Source of the DNA: Paenibacillus sp. AN1007 | GTDB lineage: Bacteria; Bacillota; Bacilli; Paenibacillales; Paenibacillaceae | Length of the DNA stretch: 64,000 bases | Assembly (NCBI RefSeq): GCF_040702995.1 | Contig: NZ_CP159992.1 | Span: 5,981,001 to 6,045,000, forward strand | Direction: 5' to 3' | Shown: in pieces, positions 53,102 to 61,096 of the stretch | How positions within the stretch are numbered: position 1 is the stretch's first letter | Layout of the letters: the number at the start of each line of letters is the position of its first letter | The notes under the pieces: generated by a model | Seen by the model: only the letters and a program-made list of their open reading frames with translations | The model's database searches: none | What the model was told of the DNA's origin: nothing | Translations under genes and position numbers: made by a program

Positions 53102-54667
53102 ATCAAGAATCGAAAGTTCTACCAATGGATGGCAGTGCCGCTTGTTCTGCTTATGGTTGTTCTTACAGGATGTCAGGCTGTAGGCGGAGTCGATGTCGGT
53201 CAAGCCATGGTCAACAACACCAACCTGAAATCCGGTGAATCCAAACAATCCATACATATTAACATAGAGCCGGATAGTCAATTTGCAACGAGTGAAGATC
53301 TTGCAATGATTAAACGAATCAACTCGATTTCACTGAATATCGATCATGCCAAAATGAAAGACACCGAAACGGCATCGGTCAAAGGATCACTGAGCATGGA
53401 GGGAACAAAACTGCCTTTCCATCTGACCGTAGACAAGTCGGGGATGACTATTGATGTAGATGGAGCTCAGAAACCGGTTTACATCTCTCTGGATACACTT
53501 GGGGGAGCAGAGACGATGCTGCTGCCTCTGGATACGAAAGAGCTGGAGAAACAGATGAAGCAGCTTTCTCCAAAAGTATTAACTTTTGTTATGAAACATC
53601 TATCTAATCCGAAAAACATATCCGTCACACCTGTTCAGGAAACCGTAAACGGTGAAACCCTGTCTCTTAACAAGCTGCACATGGAGATTAACGGTGAAGA
53701 GCTGCTCGCTATGGTTAAGCCGTTCCTGACCAGTATTGCGAAGGATGAGCAGGGTCTCAAGCAGTTAATTGGAGACTTGTATGATGTTCTGTACCCTGTA
53801 TTCGAAAGTTATATGGGCTTGGAAGGTATGGAAGGTATGGAAGGTATGGAAGGTATGGAAGACGATGAAATGACTTCTATCGTTCCGCAATCGAAGGAAG
53901 AAGCAGTTAAATCCATATATGGAATGATCCAAGTAAGCTTGGACAGCATGTTGGAGAACTATGACCAGGAACTGAACAACCTGCTTCAGGAGATGCCGGA
54001 GCTGAAAACAGTGTTTGGTCCGGAAACCAAACTGAATCTTGACTTATTCATGGACAGCAAGCTGAATATTCGCAAACAAAACATGTCGCTCAAAGTAGCT
54101 GTGCCTGCTTCGGAAAATCTGCCGGTGCGTGCTGTGACCCTTCGTTCAGACAGTGAGCTTTGGAATATAGGTGGTGCGGTCACAGTAGATGAAGTGGATA
54201 CTTCACGCGGTGTAATGGAGCTGACAGAAGGGGAAGTTACCCCGGGTCAGGTGCTTCGCAATTTTGACCCCAATTCGTTCATGTATCAATTACTGAAGAA
54301 TGAGATGAAGATTACAGCGAAAAGCATTTTCCTCTATCCGGAAGACGAAGAGTATGGTGCAATTACCGTTAAAAACACAACTTTCGTGCCGCTTCGGTAT
54401 CTATCCGAGCAGCTGGATGCGGAAGTGAAGTGGAGCAAAGGTTCCAATGAGATTGTTGTAATTGACGATATTACCGGAGATGAGATTGCGCTGACTGTAG
54501 GTTCTCCGAAAGCAGTAGTCGCGGGGAAAGAAGTAACCATGGTGGAATCAGCCTTCGTCGGAAAAAACGGCAAAACCTACGTACCGCTGCGCTTCATGGC
54601 CGAATCGCTTGGAGCCGAAGTGGAAAAAGAGCCGGATACAGGCTGGATCTTTATTGATCGTCCGTAA
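53102..54667 (+). CDS. lipoprotein with copper-amine-oxidase N domain
   Basis: A protein of about 521 residues. The frame enters a lipoprotein signal IKNRKFYQWMAVPLVLLM ending in lipobox LTGC. From the first ATG (53129) the signal would lack all basic residues. AAGGGGGAGA lies 5 bases before ATC at 53102, so ATC may be the true start, or an ATG has mutated. The central region (about 60-380) is a beta-rich domain of unknown role with a G-M-E tandem repeat, and the C-terminal 120 residues are a copper-amine-oxidase N-like domain (FVPLRYLSEQLDAEVKW; YVPLRFMAESLGAEV). Confidence 0.8.
   Translation: MKNRKFYQWMAVPLVLLMVVLTGCQAVGGVDVGQAMVNNTNLKSGESKQSIHINIEPDSQFATSEDLAMIKRINSISLNIDHAKMKDTETASVKGSLSMEGTKLPFHLTVDKSGMTIDVDGAQKPVYISLDTLGGAETMLLPLDTKELEKQMKQLSPKVLTFVMKHLSNPKNISVTPVQETVNGETLSLNKLHMEINGEELLAMVKPFLTSIAKDEQGLKQLIGDLYDVLYPVFESYMGLEGMEGMEGMEGMEDDEMTSIVPQSKEEAVKSIYGMIQVSLDSMLENYDQELNNLLQEMPELKTVFGPETKLNLDLFMDSKLNIRKQNMSLKVAVPASENLPVRAVTLRSDSELWNIGGAVTVDEVDTSRGVMELTEGEVTPGQVLRNFDPNSFMYQLLKNEMKITAKSIFLYPEDEEYGAITVKNTTFVPLRYLSEQLDAEVKWSKGSNEIVVIDDITGDEIALTVGSPKAVVAGKEVTMVESAFVGKNGKTYVPLRFMAESLGAEVEKEPDTGWIFIDRP
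53821..53861 (+). repeat. 9-bp tandem repeat inside the lipoprotein gene
   Basis: GGAAGGTAT occurs four times head to tail, followed by a partial unit, encoding Gly-Met-Glu units. Gain or loss of one unit keeps the frame. Confidence 0.9.
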
Positions 54668-54731
54668 TATGTAATTTATAGCATGAAGATGATGCGTTAA
54701 TGGGAAGGGGTTTTCAGAGAATGCCAGATTT

Positions 54732-54817
54732 CTCGTAATGATGTAGAAAAGAACACGGCGTAAAAAATTCCGTTAGACCAACACGGGATACGTCTGTCCT
54801 TTTTGACCCATTACGAG
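54732..54817. repeat. long-range inverted repeat, possible structured RNA
   Basis: CTCGTAATG (54732-54740) and CATTACGAG (54809-54817) are perfectly complementary across 68 bases that contain further short pairings (ACGG/CCGT). It lies in the 257-base stretch before the GNAT fusion gene. No known RNA family was recognised. Confidence 0.4.
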
Positions 54818-54855
54818 GAGCTTCGGCGTTTCTTCTGAAAGGATGAAACGATACG

Positions 54856-54885
54856 GGAGCACCTCTATTGGAGGTGCTCCTTTTT
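54856..54885 (+). terminator. terminator hairpin
   Basis: GGAGCACCTC is complementary to GAGGTGCTCC around a 5-base loop, followed by five T. It lies 40 bases before the GNAT fusion start and may end the preceding transcript or a leader RNA. Confidence 0.85.
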
Positions 54886-54924
54886 GTCGTGTCATCACAC
54901 AATAAATCCCTAAGAGGTGTTCAT

Positions 54925-56376
54925 ATGAATCATCAGTTTAGACTTCATGCCAATGCAGTTATGCTGCGCCCCTTTACGCTTCAGGATCAGGAAGATCTGG
55001 CGGCCTTGACCCGCCAACCTGAAATTACCGACTTGTTACCGGACTGGAAGATGACAGAAGAGCAGTTAAGTGACTTTTTGCAGTTTGTCGTGAGTAGTTA
55101 TGAGCAGTTTGACCCGCAGGATGTGCGGATTATGCTTGCGGTTATCCATCAGGAGAGCCGGCAGCTGATCGGTTGGTGCGGTGTATTTCCAAATGATATG
55201 CTTGATCCGTCGGACCGTGAGGTGGCTTATGCCATCTCACGTAATTATCGGAATAAAGGTTATACCACAGAGGCAGTGAGGACATTAACCGCGTATCTAT
55301 TCGAGCATACGTCGCTAACTCGGATCGTAGGCATTGTGAAGACGTATAATCCTGCTTCTCGTCGAGTACTTGAGCATACAGGCTTCCAGTATGCGAATCG
55401 GAGACGGTTGTCTGATGGAGAGGTCTATGATTATTTTGAACTTTACAGCACCAATTCCGGTGGGAAAACCACTGAGCGGATTACATCCAAACCATTATCG
55501 ATAAACCTGCGTAGAGCGGAACACGAAGATGCCGTTGTGCTGACAGAAATCTGCACTCGTGCTTTTGATCATGTGATCCGCGTCTGGACCAAAGGAAAGG
55601 ATGACCTCGATAGTAATTTAAGCCCTCCGGGTTATAACTCCGTCCGTTTGCATGAATATGTCATTCGTGAGTGGGACTATTATGTGGTAGAAGCGGATGG
55701 CTGTGCCATTGGCGGGGTAAGCGTGAATGTGCTTGGGCAGGAAATCGCAAGGCTGGACAAAATCTATATCGACCCTGTCTGCCAGGGACGCGGAGCAGGC
55801 TCACAAGTGATCAGACAGATTGAGGCTGCGTACCCACATATCCTGCACTGGAGGCTGGAGACCTCGGGTCGGCAGACGAGTAATCATCATTTTTACGAAA
55901 AGCTCGGTTATGTTCGTATGTATGCCTCTGACGAGGAGTACGGTTATGAGAAGAAGACCGATGCCGGGAGCGGGCAGCACAACCCAGGGATAGAACATGA
56001 ACATGTTCAAGCCAATTTGGACTCGATGTGGTACAGTTCCAGCACAATGAAGAACAGCCGCATTACCGATTGTAATCTGAGCGGAAGTAAATTAACGAAC
56101 CTGAACATGACAGAAATGCTGCTGGCGGATTTACGTTTAACCAATACCAAGTTTGAATTCTGCGCGCTGGACGGGGTTCAATTTCAGGATACACATCTGG
56201 GAACAGGCAAGATACCGATGCAGTGGAAACATTGTGATCTGGGGGGCAGTCGTTTTGTAGATTGTGATCTGTCCGGTGTTGAGCTGGAAGGCTGTCAGGT
56301 GACAGGAATGAAAATCAACGGGGTTCCCATTGAGAAATACATGGAGGCCTATGAGATGTCGAAACCAAACGGCTGA
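54925..56376 (+). CDS. double GNAT acetyltransferase fused to pentapeptide repeats
   Basis: A 483-residue three-part protein. Residues 1-175 are a RimJ/RimL-type GNAT domain (AYAISRNYRNKGYTTEAV). Residues 185-330 are a second GNAT domain (LDKIYIDPVCQGRGAGSQVI, the acetyl-CoA loop). Residues 345-475 carry degenerate pentapeptide repeats (NCNLSGSKLTNLNM-like; DCDLSGVELEGCQVTGM). The first part may acetylate N-termini or small amines; the repeats form a right-handed helix used for binding. The start at 54925 has AAGAGGTG 5 bases upstream; an earlier ATG overlaps a terminator. The combination is unusual. Confidence 0.85.
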   Translation: MNHQFRLHANAVMLRPFTLQDQEDLAALTRQPEITDLLPDWKMTEEQLSDFLQFVVSSYEQFDPQDVRIMLAVIHQESRQLIGWCGVFPNDMLDPSDREVAYAISRNYRNKGYTTEAVRTLTAYLFEHTSLTRIVGIVKTYNPASRRVLEHTGFQYANRRRLSDGEVYDYFELYSTNSGGKTTERITSKPLSINLRRAEHEDAVVLTEICTRAFDHVIRVWTKGKDDLDSNLSPPGYNSVRLHEYVIREWDYYVVEADGCAIGGVSVNVLGQEIARLDKIYIDPVCQGRGAGSQVIRQIEAAYPHILHWRLETSGRQTSNHHFYEKLGYVRMYASDEEYGYEKKTDAGSGQHNPGIEHEHVQANLDSMWYSSSTMKNSRITDCNLSGSKLTNLNMTEMLLADLRLTNTKFEFCALDGVQFQDTHLGTGKIPMQWKHCDLGGSRFVDCDLSGVELEGCQVTGMKINGVPIEKYMEAYEMSKPNG

Positions 56377-56589
56377 TTTCAGAAGAGGTTGGTGGAGCGC
56401 AATTCCTGCGGATTGAAGGGCATGAGCGGGTATTGAGAGCAAGCAGAGTCTGATTGGAAATTATGAGACGGATCTGTTCAACAAAGTCATCGAAATCATC
56501 TAAAACATGTGCTGCCTGTGATGAAGAAGCAGTGCATGGCTTTCAACGTTAACACCTTCTTCCTCAGTGTTATTTGCAATATAACGTAA

Positions 56590-56636
56590 ACATGCCCTCT
56601 CAAGCTGAACAAGAGCTTGGGAGGGTATGTTTTGTT
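56590..56636 (+). terminator. terminator after the GNAT fusion gene
   Basis: ACATGCCCTC and CAAGCT pair with AGCTTG and GAGGGTATGT, then TTTTGTTGTTTTTTT. It is 214 bases past the stop in a 298-base stretch where I see nothing else definite. Confidence 0.8.
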
Positions 56637-56674
56637 GTTTTTTTCATTCGAAGGCCGGCTTAATATCCCGACGT

Positions 56675-57133
56675 TCAGTTGTGCTGCAGCAGCATTGTTT
56701 TTTTGCTAAAACCGGTACTGCCGGGGGTATAGCCCATTTCCCGATAAAATTCATGCGCTGCTTCACGATTGGCACGGTTGCCGCTGTTCAGCGATATGGA
56801 GTCCACCTGATGTGCAGCTGCCCACTGCTCAGCAGCCAGAAGCAGCTGGCGGCCAATACCGGAGCCGCGGTGATGCTCGTGAACAACCAATGCCATAATG
56901 CGGCAGTGTCTTCCGTTCTTTTCGTACATATAAGACGTCTGCATCCCAATCAGTCCCACCACGCGCCCGCGTATCTCGGCCACCAATGTGGTAAAGTTGG
57001 CATCCGCAGCAATGTGCGTATATCTCTCCTGCATTTCTGCAAAGGTTGTAGGATATCCAAGCTGATCCATGAGGATCACCATATCCTGCAGATCCTGATC
57101 CGTGCTGTGCCGGATATTCACATCCAGACTCAT
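56675..57133 (-). CDS. GNAT-family N-acetyltransferase
   Basis: A 152-residue acetyltransferase of the GNAT fold. The start LDVNIRHSTDQDLQDMVIL, the beta-bulge VALIG-like VGLIGMQ, and the acetyl-CoA loop VVHEHHRGSGIGRQLLLAA are typical, followed by NSGNRANREAAHEFYREMGY. The acceptor is unknown. The ATG overlaps the stop of the upstream ddl gene (ATGA at 57130), so the two are co-transcribed and probably translationally coupled. A link between the two products is possible but not shown. Confidence 0.9.
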   Translation of the reverse strand: MSLDVNIRHSTDQDLQDMVILMDQLGYPTTFAEMQERYTHIAADANFTTLVAEIRGRVVGLIGMQTSYMYEKNGRHCRIMALVVHEHHRGSGIGRQLLLAAEQWAAAHQVDSISLNSGNRANREAAHEFYREMGYTPGSTGFSKKTMLLQHN

Positions 57134-58050
57134 GCGCGGGACACCTCCCCTGCGCGTTCCTTCAGAGACAGATCGATGATCGTATCGAGCAGTTCGGCAA
57201 AAGAAATACCGGCTGCAGCTGCACTTTTGGGCAGCAGGCTGTTCCGGGTCAGCCCCGGCAGCGTGTTGACCTCAAGTACGTATGGTACGCCTTCGCGTAT
57301 CAGCATATCTACCCGGGCATATACGCTGCATTTGAGCACGCGGTAACAAGTTAGCGCAGCTGCTTCAACACGCTGGTGCAGCTCAGAAGGCAGCTGCACC
57401 ACCTGCTCATCTGCACCGTCATCATTATATTTGGCGGTATAGTCAAAAAAGGCAGCATTCGCACGAATGGAGATCACCGGCAGCATTTTGCCATCCACTA
57501 TGGCACATGTAATTTCTTCACCCTCAATGTACTGCTCGATCATTACACTGTCATCCCAGGCTAGAGCGGCCTCCACCGCTGCAGACAGGTTAGACGGTTC
57601 ATGTACAATCTGAGTTCCAATGCTGGATCCACCGGAATTTGGCTTCACTACAACAGGGTACGTCAAATGTTGGACCGCTGCCGATGACAAATCCTGCATA
57701 CGGCTGACTTGAAGCCAATCACCAGTGAGTACTCCCGCCTGCCGCATAAGCTGTTTGGACATGTCTTTATCCATGCACACGCTGCTTGCGAGTACGCCGC
57801 ATCCGGTGTAGGGAATACCGAGGGATTCAAGTGTACCCTGCACGGTACCATCTTCTCCATATTTACCATGGAGAGCGAGCAGGGCAGCATCGATTCCAGC
57901 AGATTTCTCGATCAGATCCCTTTTGGAATTCAGCTCAATTGGTACAACCTCATATTTACTTCTGTCCAGATTCGCAATCATCTCCTGTCCGGTGAGCAGG
58001 GAAATATCCCGCTCTGAAGATGTACCGCCCATAATAACGCCGATTTTCAT
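57130..58050 (-). CDS. ddl: D-alanine--D-alanine ligase
   Basis: A 306-residue ATP-grasp ligase, the size of E. coli DdlB. KIGVIMGGTSSERDISLLTG opens the N-terminal domain, then ALHGKYGEDGTVQGTLE, the ATP-grasp Lys in VVKPNSGGSSIG and the metal-binding EVNTLPGLTRNSLLPKSAA near the C-terminus. It joins two D-Ala residues for peptidoglycan precursor synthesis. Paenibacilli often also have a longer Ddl, so this may be a second copy. The ATG at 58050 has GGGAGG 7 bases upstream. The 185-bp repeat copy 2 begins only 24 bases upstream. Confidence 0.92.
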   Translation of the reverse strand: MKIGVIMGGTSSERDISLLTGQEMIANLDRSKYEVVPIELNSKRDLIEKSAGIDAALLALHGKYGEDGTVQGTLESLGIPYTGCGVLASSVCMDKDMSKQLMRQAGVLTGDWLQVSRMQDLSSAAVQHLTYPVVVKPNSGGSSIGTQIVHEPSNLSAAVEAALAWDDSVMIEQYIEGEEITCAIVDGKMLPVISIRANAAFFDYTAKYNDDGADEQVVQLPSELHQRVEAAALTCYRVLKCSVYARVDMLIREGVPYVLEVNTLPGLTRNSLLPKSAAAAGISFAELLDTIIDLSLKERAGEVSRA

Positions 58051-58073
58051 GTAAAAATCCTCCCTGTTTCTGT

Positions 58074-58258
58074 ACAAGTTGAACCAAAGGTTTTACACTA
58101 TCCACTCCGACGACAGAATAACCTTCCCATCGCTGTTATCCCCAGATTTTTTGGGTTCCCCTTTCCAAAGGGGAACATCTGGTGATAAAGGTGACCGCTT
58201 CGCTTTTTCAGGTTTTTTCTGTCCTCTCCGTTAATGTGTAAAAAATAGTTCATCTTAT
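58074..58258 (+). repeat. 185-bp inverted-repeat element, copy 2
   Basis: Ends ACAAGTTG and CATCTTAT are near inverted copies; inner TTTTACAC (58091) and GTGTAAAA (58236) are perfect. The centre GTTCCCCTTT-cc-AAAGGGGAAC is a perfect palindrome, with CCAGAT/ATCTGG and GACAGAA/TTCTGTC pairing further out. Nearly identical, in reverse orientation, to 12707-12891. It fills the gap between ddl and the MocR-type gene, so both flanking sites are intergenic. Confidence 0.8.
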
Positions 58259-58280
58259 ATCGTACTTTTATTAAATTACC

Positions 58281-59732
58281 TTACATCATAGTGGCAGCAG
58301 TCTCCCCGATGATGCGAATCCCTTTGCGGATATTCTCGTCACTGACTCTGGAGAAACCGAGACGCATCGTGTGAAGTCCCTGGCCTGGTTCCAGATAAAA
58401 GGTATCCCCAGGAGTAAAGGTGACTCCTTTTACCTTGCAGGCAGTAAGCAGCTCTCTCGTTCTTACCTCTGGCGGAAACTGTACGAACAGATGCAGGCCG
58501 CCTGCACCGGATATTTGACACCTCGGCAGATACTGCTTCAGGCAGTGGACAACGAGTTCGTATTTTCGCTTGTACTCTGTACGGGCCCGTTTCAGATATT
58601 TTTCAAAATTACCGTTACTCAAATATTGATAGAGCAGTGACTGATCCAGTGTAGACGTATGAATGCTGCGGGCCCGCTTCATGCTCTCCAGGTAATCAAT
58701 CAACGCTGCATCCGCAATGATCCATCCTACTCGCAGGCCAGGGAATAGTACCTTGGAGAAACTCCCCAGATAGATCAGGCTGTTACCGCTGCCCATGCTG
58801 GCGATCAAGGGTGAGACATGGGAACCGGAGTAACGAAGCTCTTCGTTGAAGCCGTCCTCGATGATTGGAACCTGATACTCATTCATTAAACGAATAATTT
58901 CAGTCCGTTTAGCAGGAGAAGTCACGATTCCGGTAGGATTGTGGTAAGAGGGCACAAGATAGGCCAGATCATACGCACTGTCTGCCAGTTCATGCTCCAG
59001 CTGCTTCAAGTCGAGGCCGTCGGATTCCATGGAAATACCGGTGAGCTGGAACTGATGCAGTTTAAGGTTTTTGATCGCTGTATGATGCGTAGGATTCTCA
59101 CAGAGGGCTCTGCCGCTTTTTTTGCGCAGTGCCCCGAGCACCAGGTCGAAGCCCTCTGTAAATCCGTTTGTAATAAGGATATCCTTACCTGCAAGGTCTA
59201 CTCCTTTATTCTCCATGTAGCGAAGTAAATAGTTCATAAGCGGTTTGTACCCTTGTGCGTAGCCGTAATTGAGCAGAACCTCTCCTTCAAGCGACATCCG
59301 ATCCAGGAACGCCCGCTTCACATTGTGCAGATCAAACAGCTTCTCATCCGGCGCAATGCTGGTAAATGAAATCTCCCCGCGCTCTGCTCCCGAGCCGTGT
59401 TTCATGAGATCGTACTGCTCTGCCTGAACCGCATACTCGCTGACTTCTGCTCTCCAGTCTAACTGCCAGTGTGCTTCGGCTTTCGGGGTTTGGATGAGCG
59501 TGCTGACGTAATTACCCTTACCTTTGAGCGCATAGATCAGCCCTTCGTCTTCGAGCTCCGCATAAGCGAGCAAAATCGTGCTTCGGCTTACTTTCATCAG
59601 CGTGCCAAGCTCACGGGTTGAAGGCAGCTTCTGATTAGGCTGCAGGCCGCCTTTTAACATTAATCGCTTTAAATAATCTTTGACTTGTATATATACAGGG
59701 CGGTCCTCCGTCAATTGCAGATCGGAATACAT
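58281..59732 (-). CDS. MocR-type (GntR plus aminotransferase) transcriptional regulator
   Basis: A 483-residue PLP-dependent regulator. The N-terminal GntR winged helix (about 10-75; NQKLPSTRELGTLMKVSRSTILLAYAEL) is joined to a type I aminotransferase-like domain (about 110-480) with the PLP Lys in GSFSKVLFPGLRVGW and the DITN-like TNGFTEGFDLVL. MocR proteins use PLP or a PLP-amino-acid adduct as effector, for example PdxR (vitamin B6) or GabR; the target here is unknown. GGGAG lies 7 bases before ATG 59732. A terminator-like hairpin upstream (59844-59866) may act in its leader. Confidence 0.9.
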   Translation of the reverse strand: MYSDLQLTEDRPVYIQVKDYLKRLMLKGGLQPNQKLPSTRELGTLMKVSRSTILLAYAELEDEGLIYALKGKGNYVSTLIQTPKAEAHWQLDWRAEVSEYAVQAEQYDLMKHGSGAERGEISFTSIAPDEKLFDLHNVKRAFLDRMSLEGEVLLNYGYAQGYKPLMNYLLRYMENKGVDLAGKDILITNGFTEGFDLVLGALRKKSGRALCENPTHHTAIKNLKLHQFQLTGISMESDGLDLKQLEHELADSAYDLAYLVPSYHNPTGIVTSPAKRTEIIRLMNEYQVPIIEDGFNEELRYSGSHVSPLIASMGSGNSLIYLGSFSKVLFPGLRVGWIIADAALIDYLESMKRARSIHTSTLDQSLLYQYLSNGNFEKYLKRARTEYKRKYELVVHCLKQYLPRCQISGAGGLHLFVQFPPEVRTRELLTACKVKGVTFTPGDTFYLEPGQGLHTMRLGFSRVSDENIRKGIRIIGETAATMM

Positions 59733-60417
59733 CCCATCACTCCCTCTACTGGTATCTTGCCATATTATAAACCCGGCAGAAAGAACCACGATACCTCTGT
59801 TTCGCCGCCAGGGTGGACTGTGTTGTGTGCACAAACGGGAAAAAGCCCTGGCTCATATGCCGGGCTGAAGGTGAAATCTGTTCATTTCTAAAGTATAATG
59901 CGATTCTGTCTAACTACAGCTGTATACTCTGACTAGTCTCTACAAATTCTCTGTCTGTATCCTTCTAAGTGGAGCTTCTTGCTATCTTTTATGATATCTA
60001 GATCATTTCTAATTGCTGGATGGTAAACTTGATGCTGTGATAAATTAAATCTGTTAATGGCTACTTTTTGCCACTAAATGCTTGCTGCAATAAGGTAAGG
60101 TCGATTAGCTGGTAAATCTATAAAGCTAGATTGAACTAACTGTACTCTTCTTGTGTGCACGTCACCGAATTCAGTATGAAAAAGATTAAAACCTTAAGGC
60201 CCTTTTAGACGAACGTGGATAAAAAGACATGTGTCTTAGTGCCCAATTTCTTCCTCATACCCTTATAGTACCACTTTGAATCAGGGAAGTTAACCTTTTT
60301 TTTGAAATATTTGTCGCAATAGCGAATATTCCGTGAATTATACTTCATTTAGATTGAAATGGTGTCGGTTTATAATCTGTGTTAGGATATAAATCTATAG
60401 ATTATGAGGAAGTGAAA
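59733..60417. other. 685-base region without a confident gene
   Basis: An A+T-rich stretch. On the minus strand AGCCC-GGC pairs with GCC-AGGGCT (59844-59866), followed by TTTTT, a terminator-like hairpin. Further on, a minus frame of about 85 codons interrupted by one TAG (about 59933-60190) could be the remnant of a small gene, but it matches nothing I recognise. No tRNA, no insertion-sequence end and no known riboswitch was seen. It is the largest gene-free stretch in the window. Confidence 0.4.
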
Positions 60418-60777
60418 ATGATGATTCAGATTACTGTTCCAACACCGGATGTGACCATTACCAAGCAGGAGAATCCACAGTTAAGCCACATCTACGGATT
60501 TACAGATTTTCATCTGATTACGCGTGAGCTGGGCGGGATTTTTATGTTTTATAATGCCGCAGGCGAGTTGTTATTTGTCGGGAAAGCACGAAAACTAAGA
60601 CCGCGAATCAAGAAGCATTTTGAAGATACCGTATCCCCTATCAAGAACCATCGTGAAGAAGTCACGACGATTGAAGTATGTCTAGTCGAAGATCCGATGG
60701 AGCGTGAAATTTACGAAACGTATATTATCAATACGATGCGGGCGAAGTATAATGTAGACAAGGTGCTGTATAAGTAA
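60418..60777 (+). CDS. GIY-YIG nuclease-family protein (UvrC N-terminal-like)
   Basis: A 119-residue single-domain protein resembling the GIY-YIG nuclease domain of UvrC. The region GGIFMFYNAAGELLFVGKARKLRPRIKKHF matches the UvrC pattern of the two GIY-YIG strands, in which GIF.F stands for GIY and LFVGKA for YIG, followed by the catalytic Arg. Glu in MEREIYETYIINTMRAKYN is the likely metal ligand. It may nick DNA or RNA in repair; the partner is unknown. AGGAAG lies 5-6 bases before the first of two ATGs. It stands alone. Confidence 0.85.
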   Translation: MMIQITVPTPDVTITKQENPQLSHIYGFTDFHLITRELGGIFMFYNAAGELLFVGKARKLRPRIKKHFEDTVSPIKNHREEVTTIEVCLVEDPMEREIYETYIINTMRAKYNVDKVLYK

Positions 60778-60867
60778 TTAGGGCAGGTAAGCAGTAAAAT
60801 AGCGAGATACTAGTAAGTAGGGAATGGATGAAGCAGGTGCGTAAGTGTGTACGTTAGATACTTGTTT

Positions 60868-60891
60868 ATGCGCTGTTATGCGCATATTTTT
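60868..60891 (+). terminator. terminator after the GIY-YIG gene
   Basis: ATGCGC pairs with GCGCAT around a 6-base loop, then ATTTTT. It lies 90 bases after the stop. Confidence 0.6.
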
Positions 60892-60948
60892 AGATGGAGT
60901 ACATGGCATGCTTCATACATTGCAGTGATATGAAAAGAATTAAGAATG

Positions 60949-60979
60949 GTTAGGACATATGTCCTAACAGTATATACTG
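60949..60979. promoter_or_regulatory. perfect 20-bp palindrome and adjoining palindrome upstream of the BI-1 gene
   Basis: GTTAGGACATATGTCCTAAC is a perfect 20-bp palindrome (60949-60968). It abuts a second, CAGTATATACTG (60968-60979), which contains the -10-like TATACT. A dimeric regulator bound here would cover the -35 and spacer of a promoter for the gene at 61097. The regulator is not known. Confidence 0.7.
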
Positions 60980-61096
60980 GCGGGCGGGGTGTGATCTGTG
61001 GATCGCATCCGGTTTCGTTTCCAATTTGTACAGCAAGAGCAGTAATCCATATGAGGTTTCACAGATTTACCAAATACATAAGAAGAGGTGATTGTG

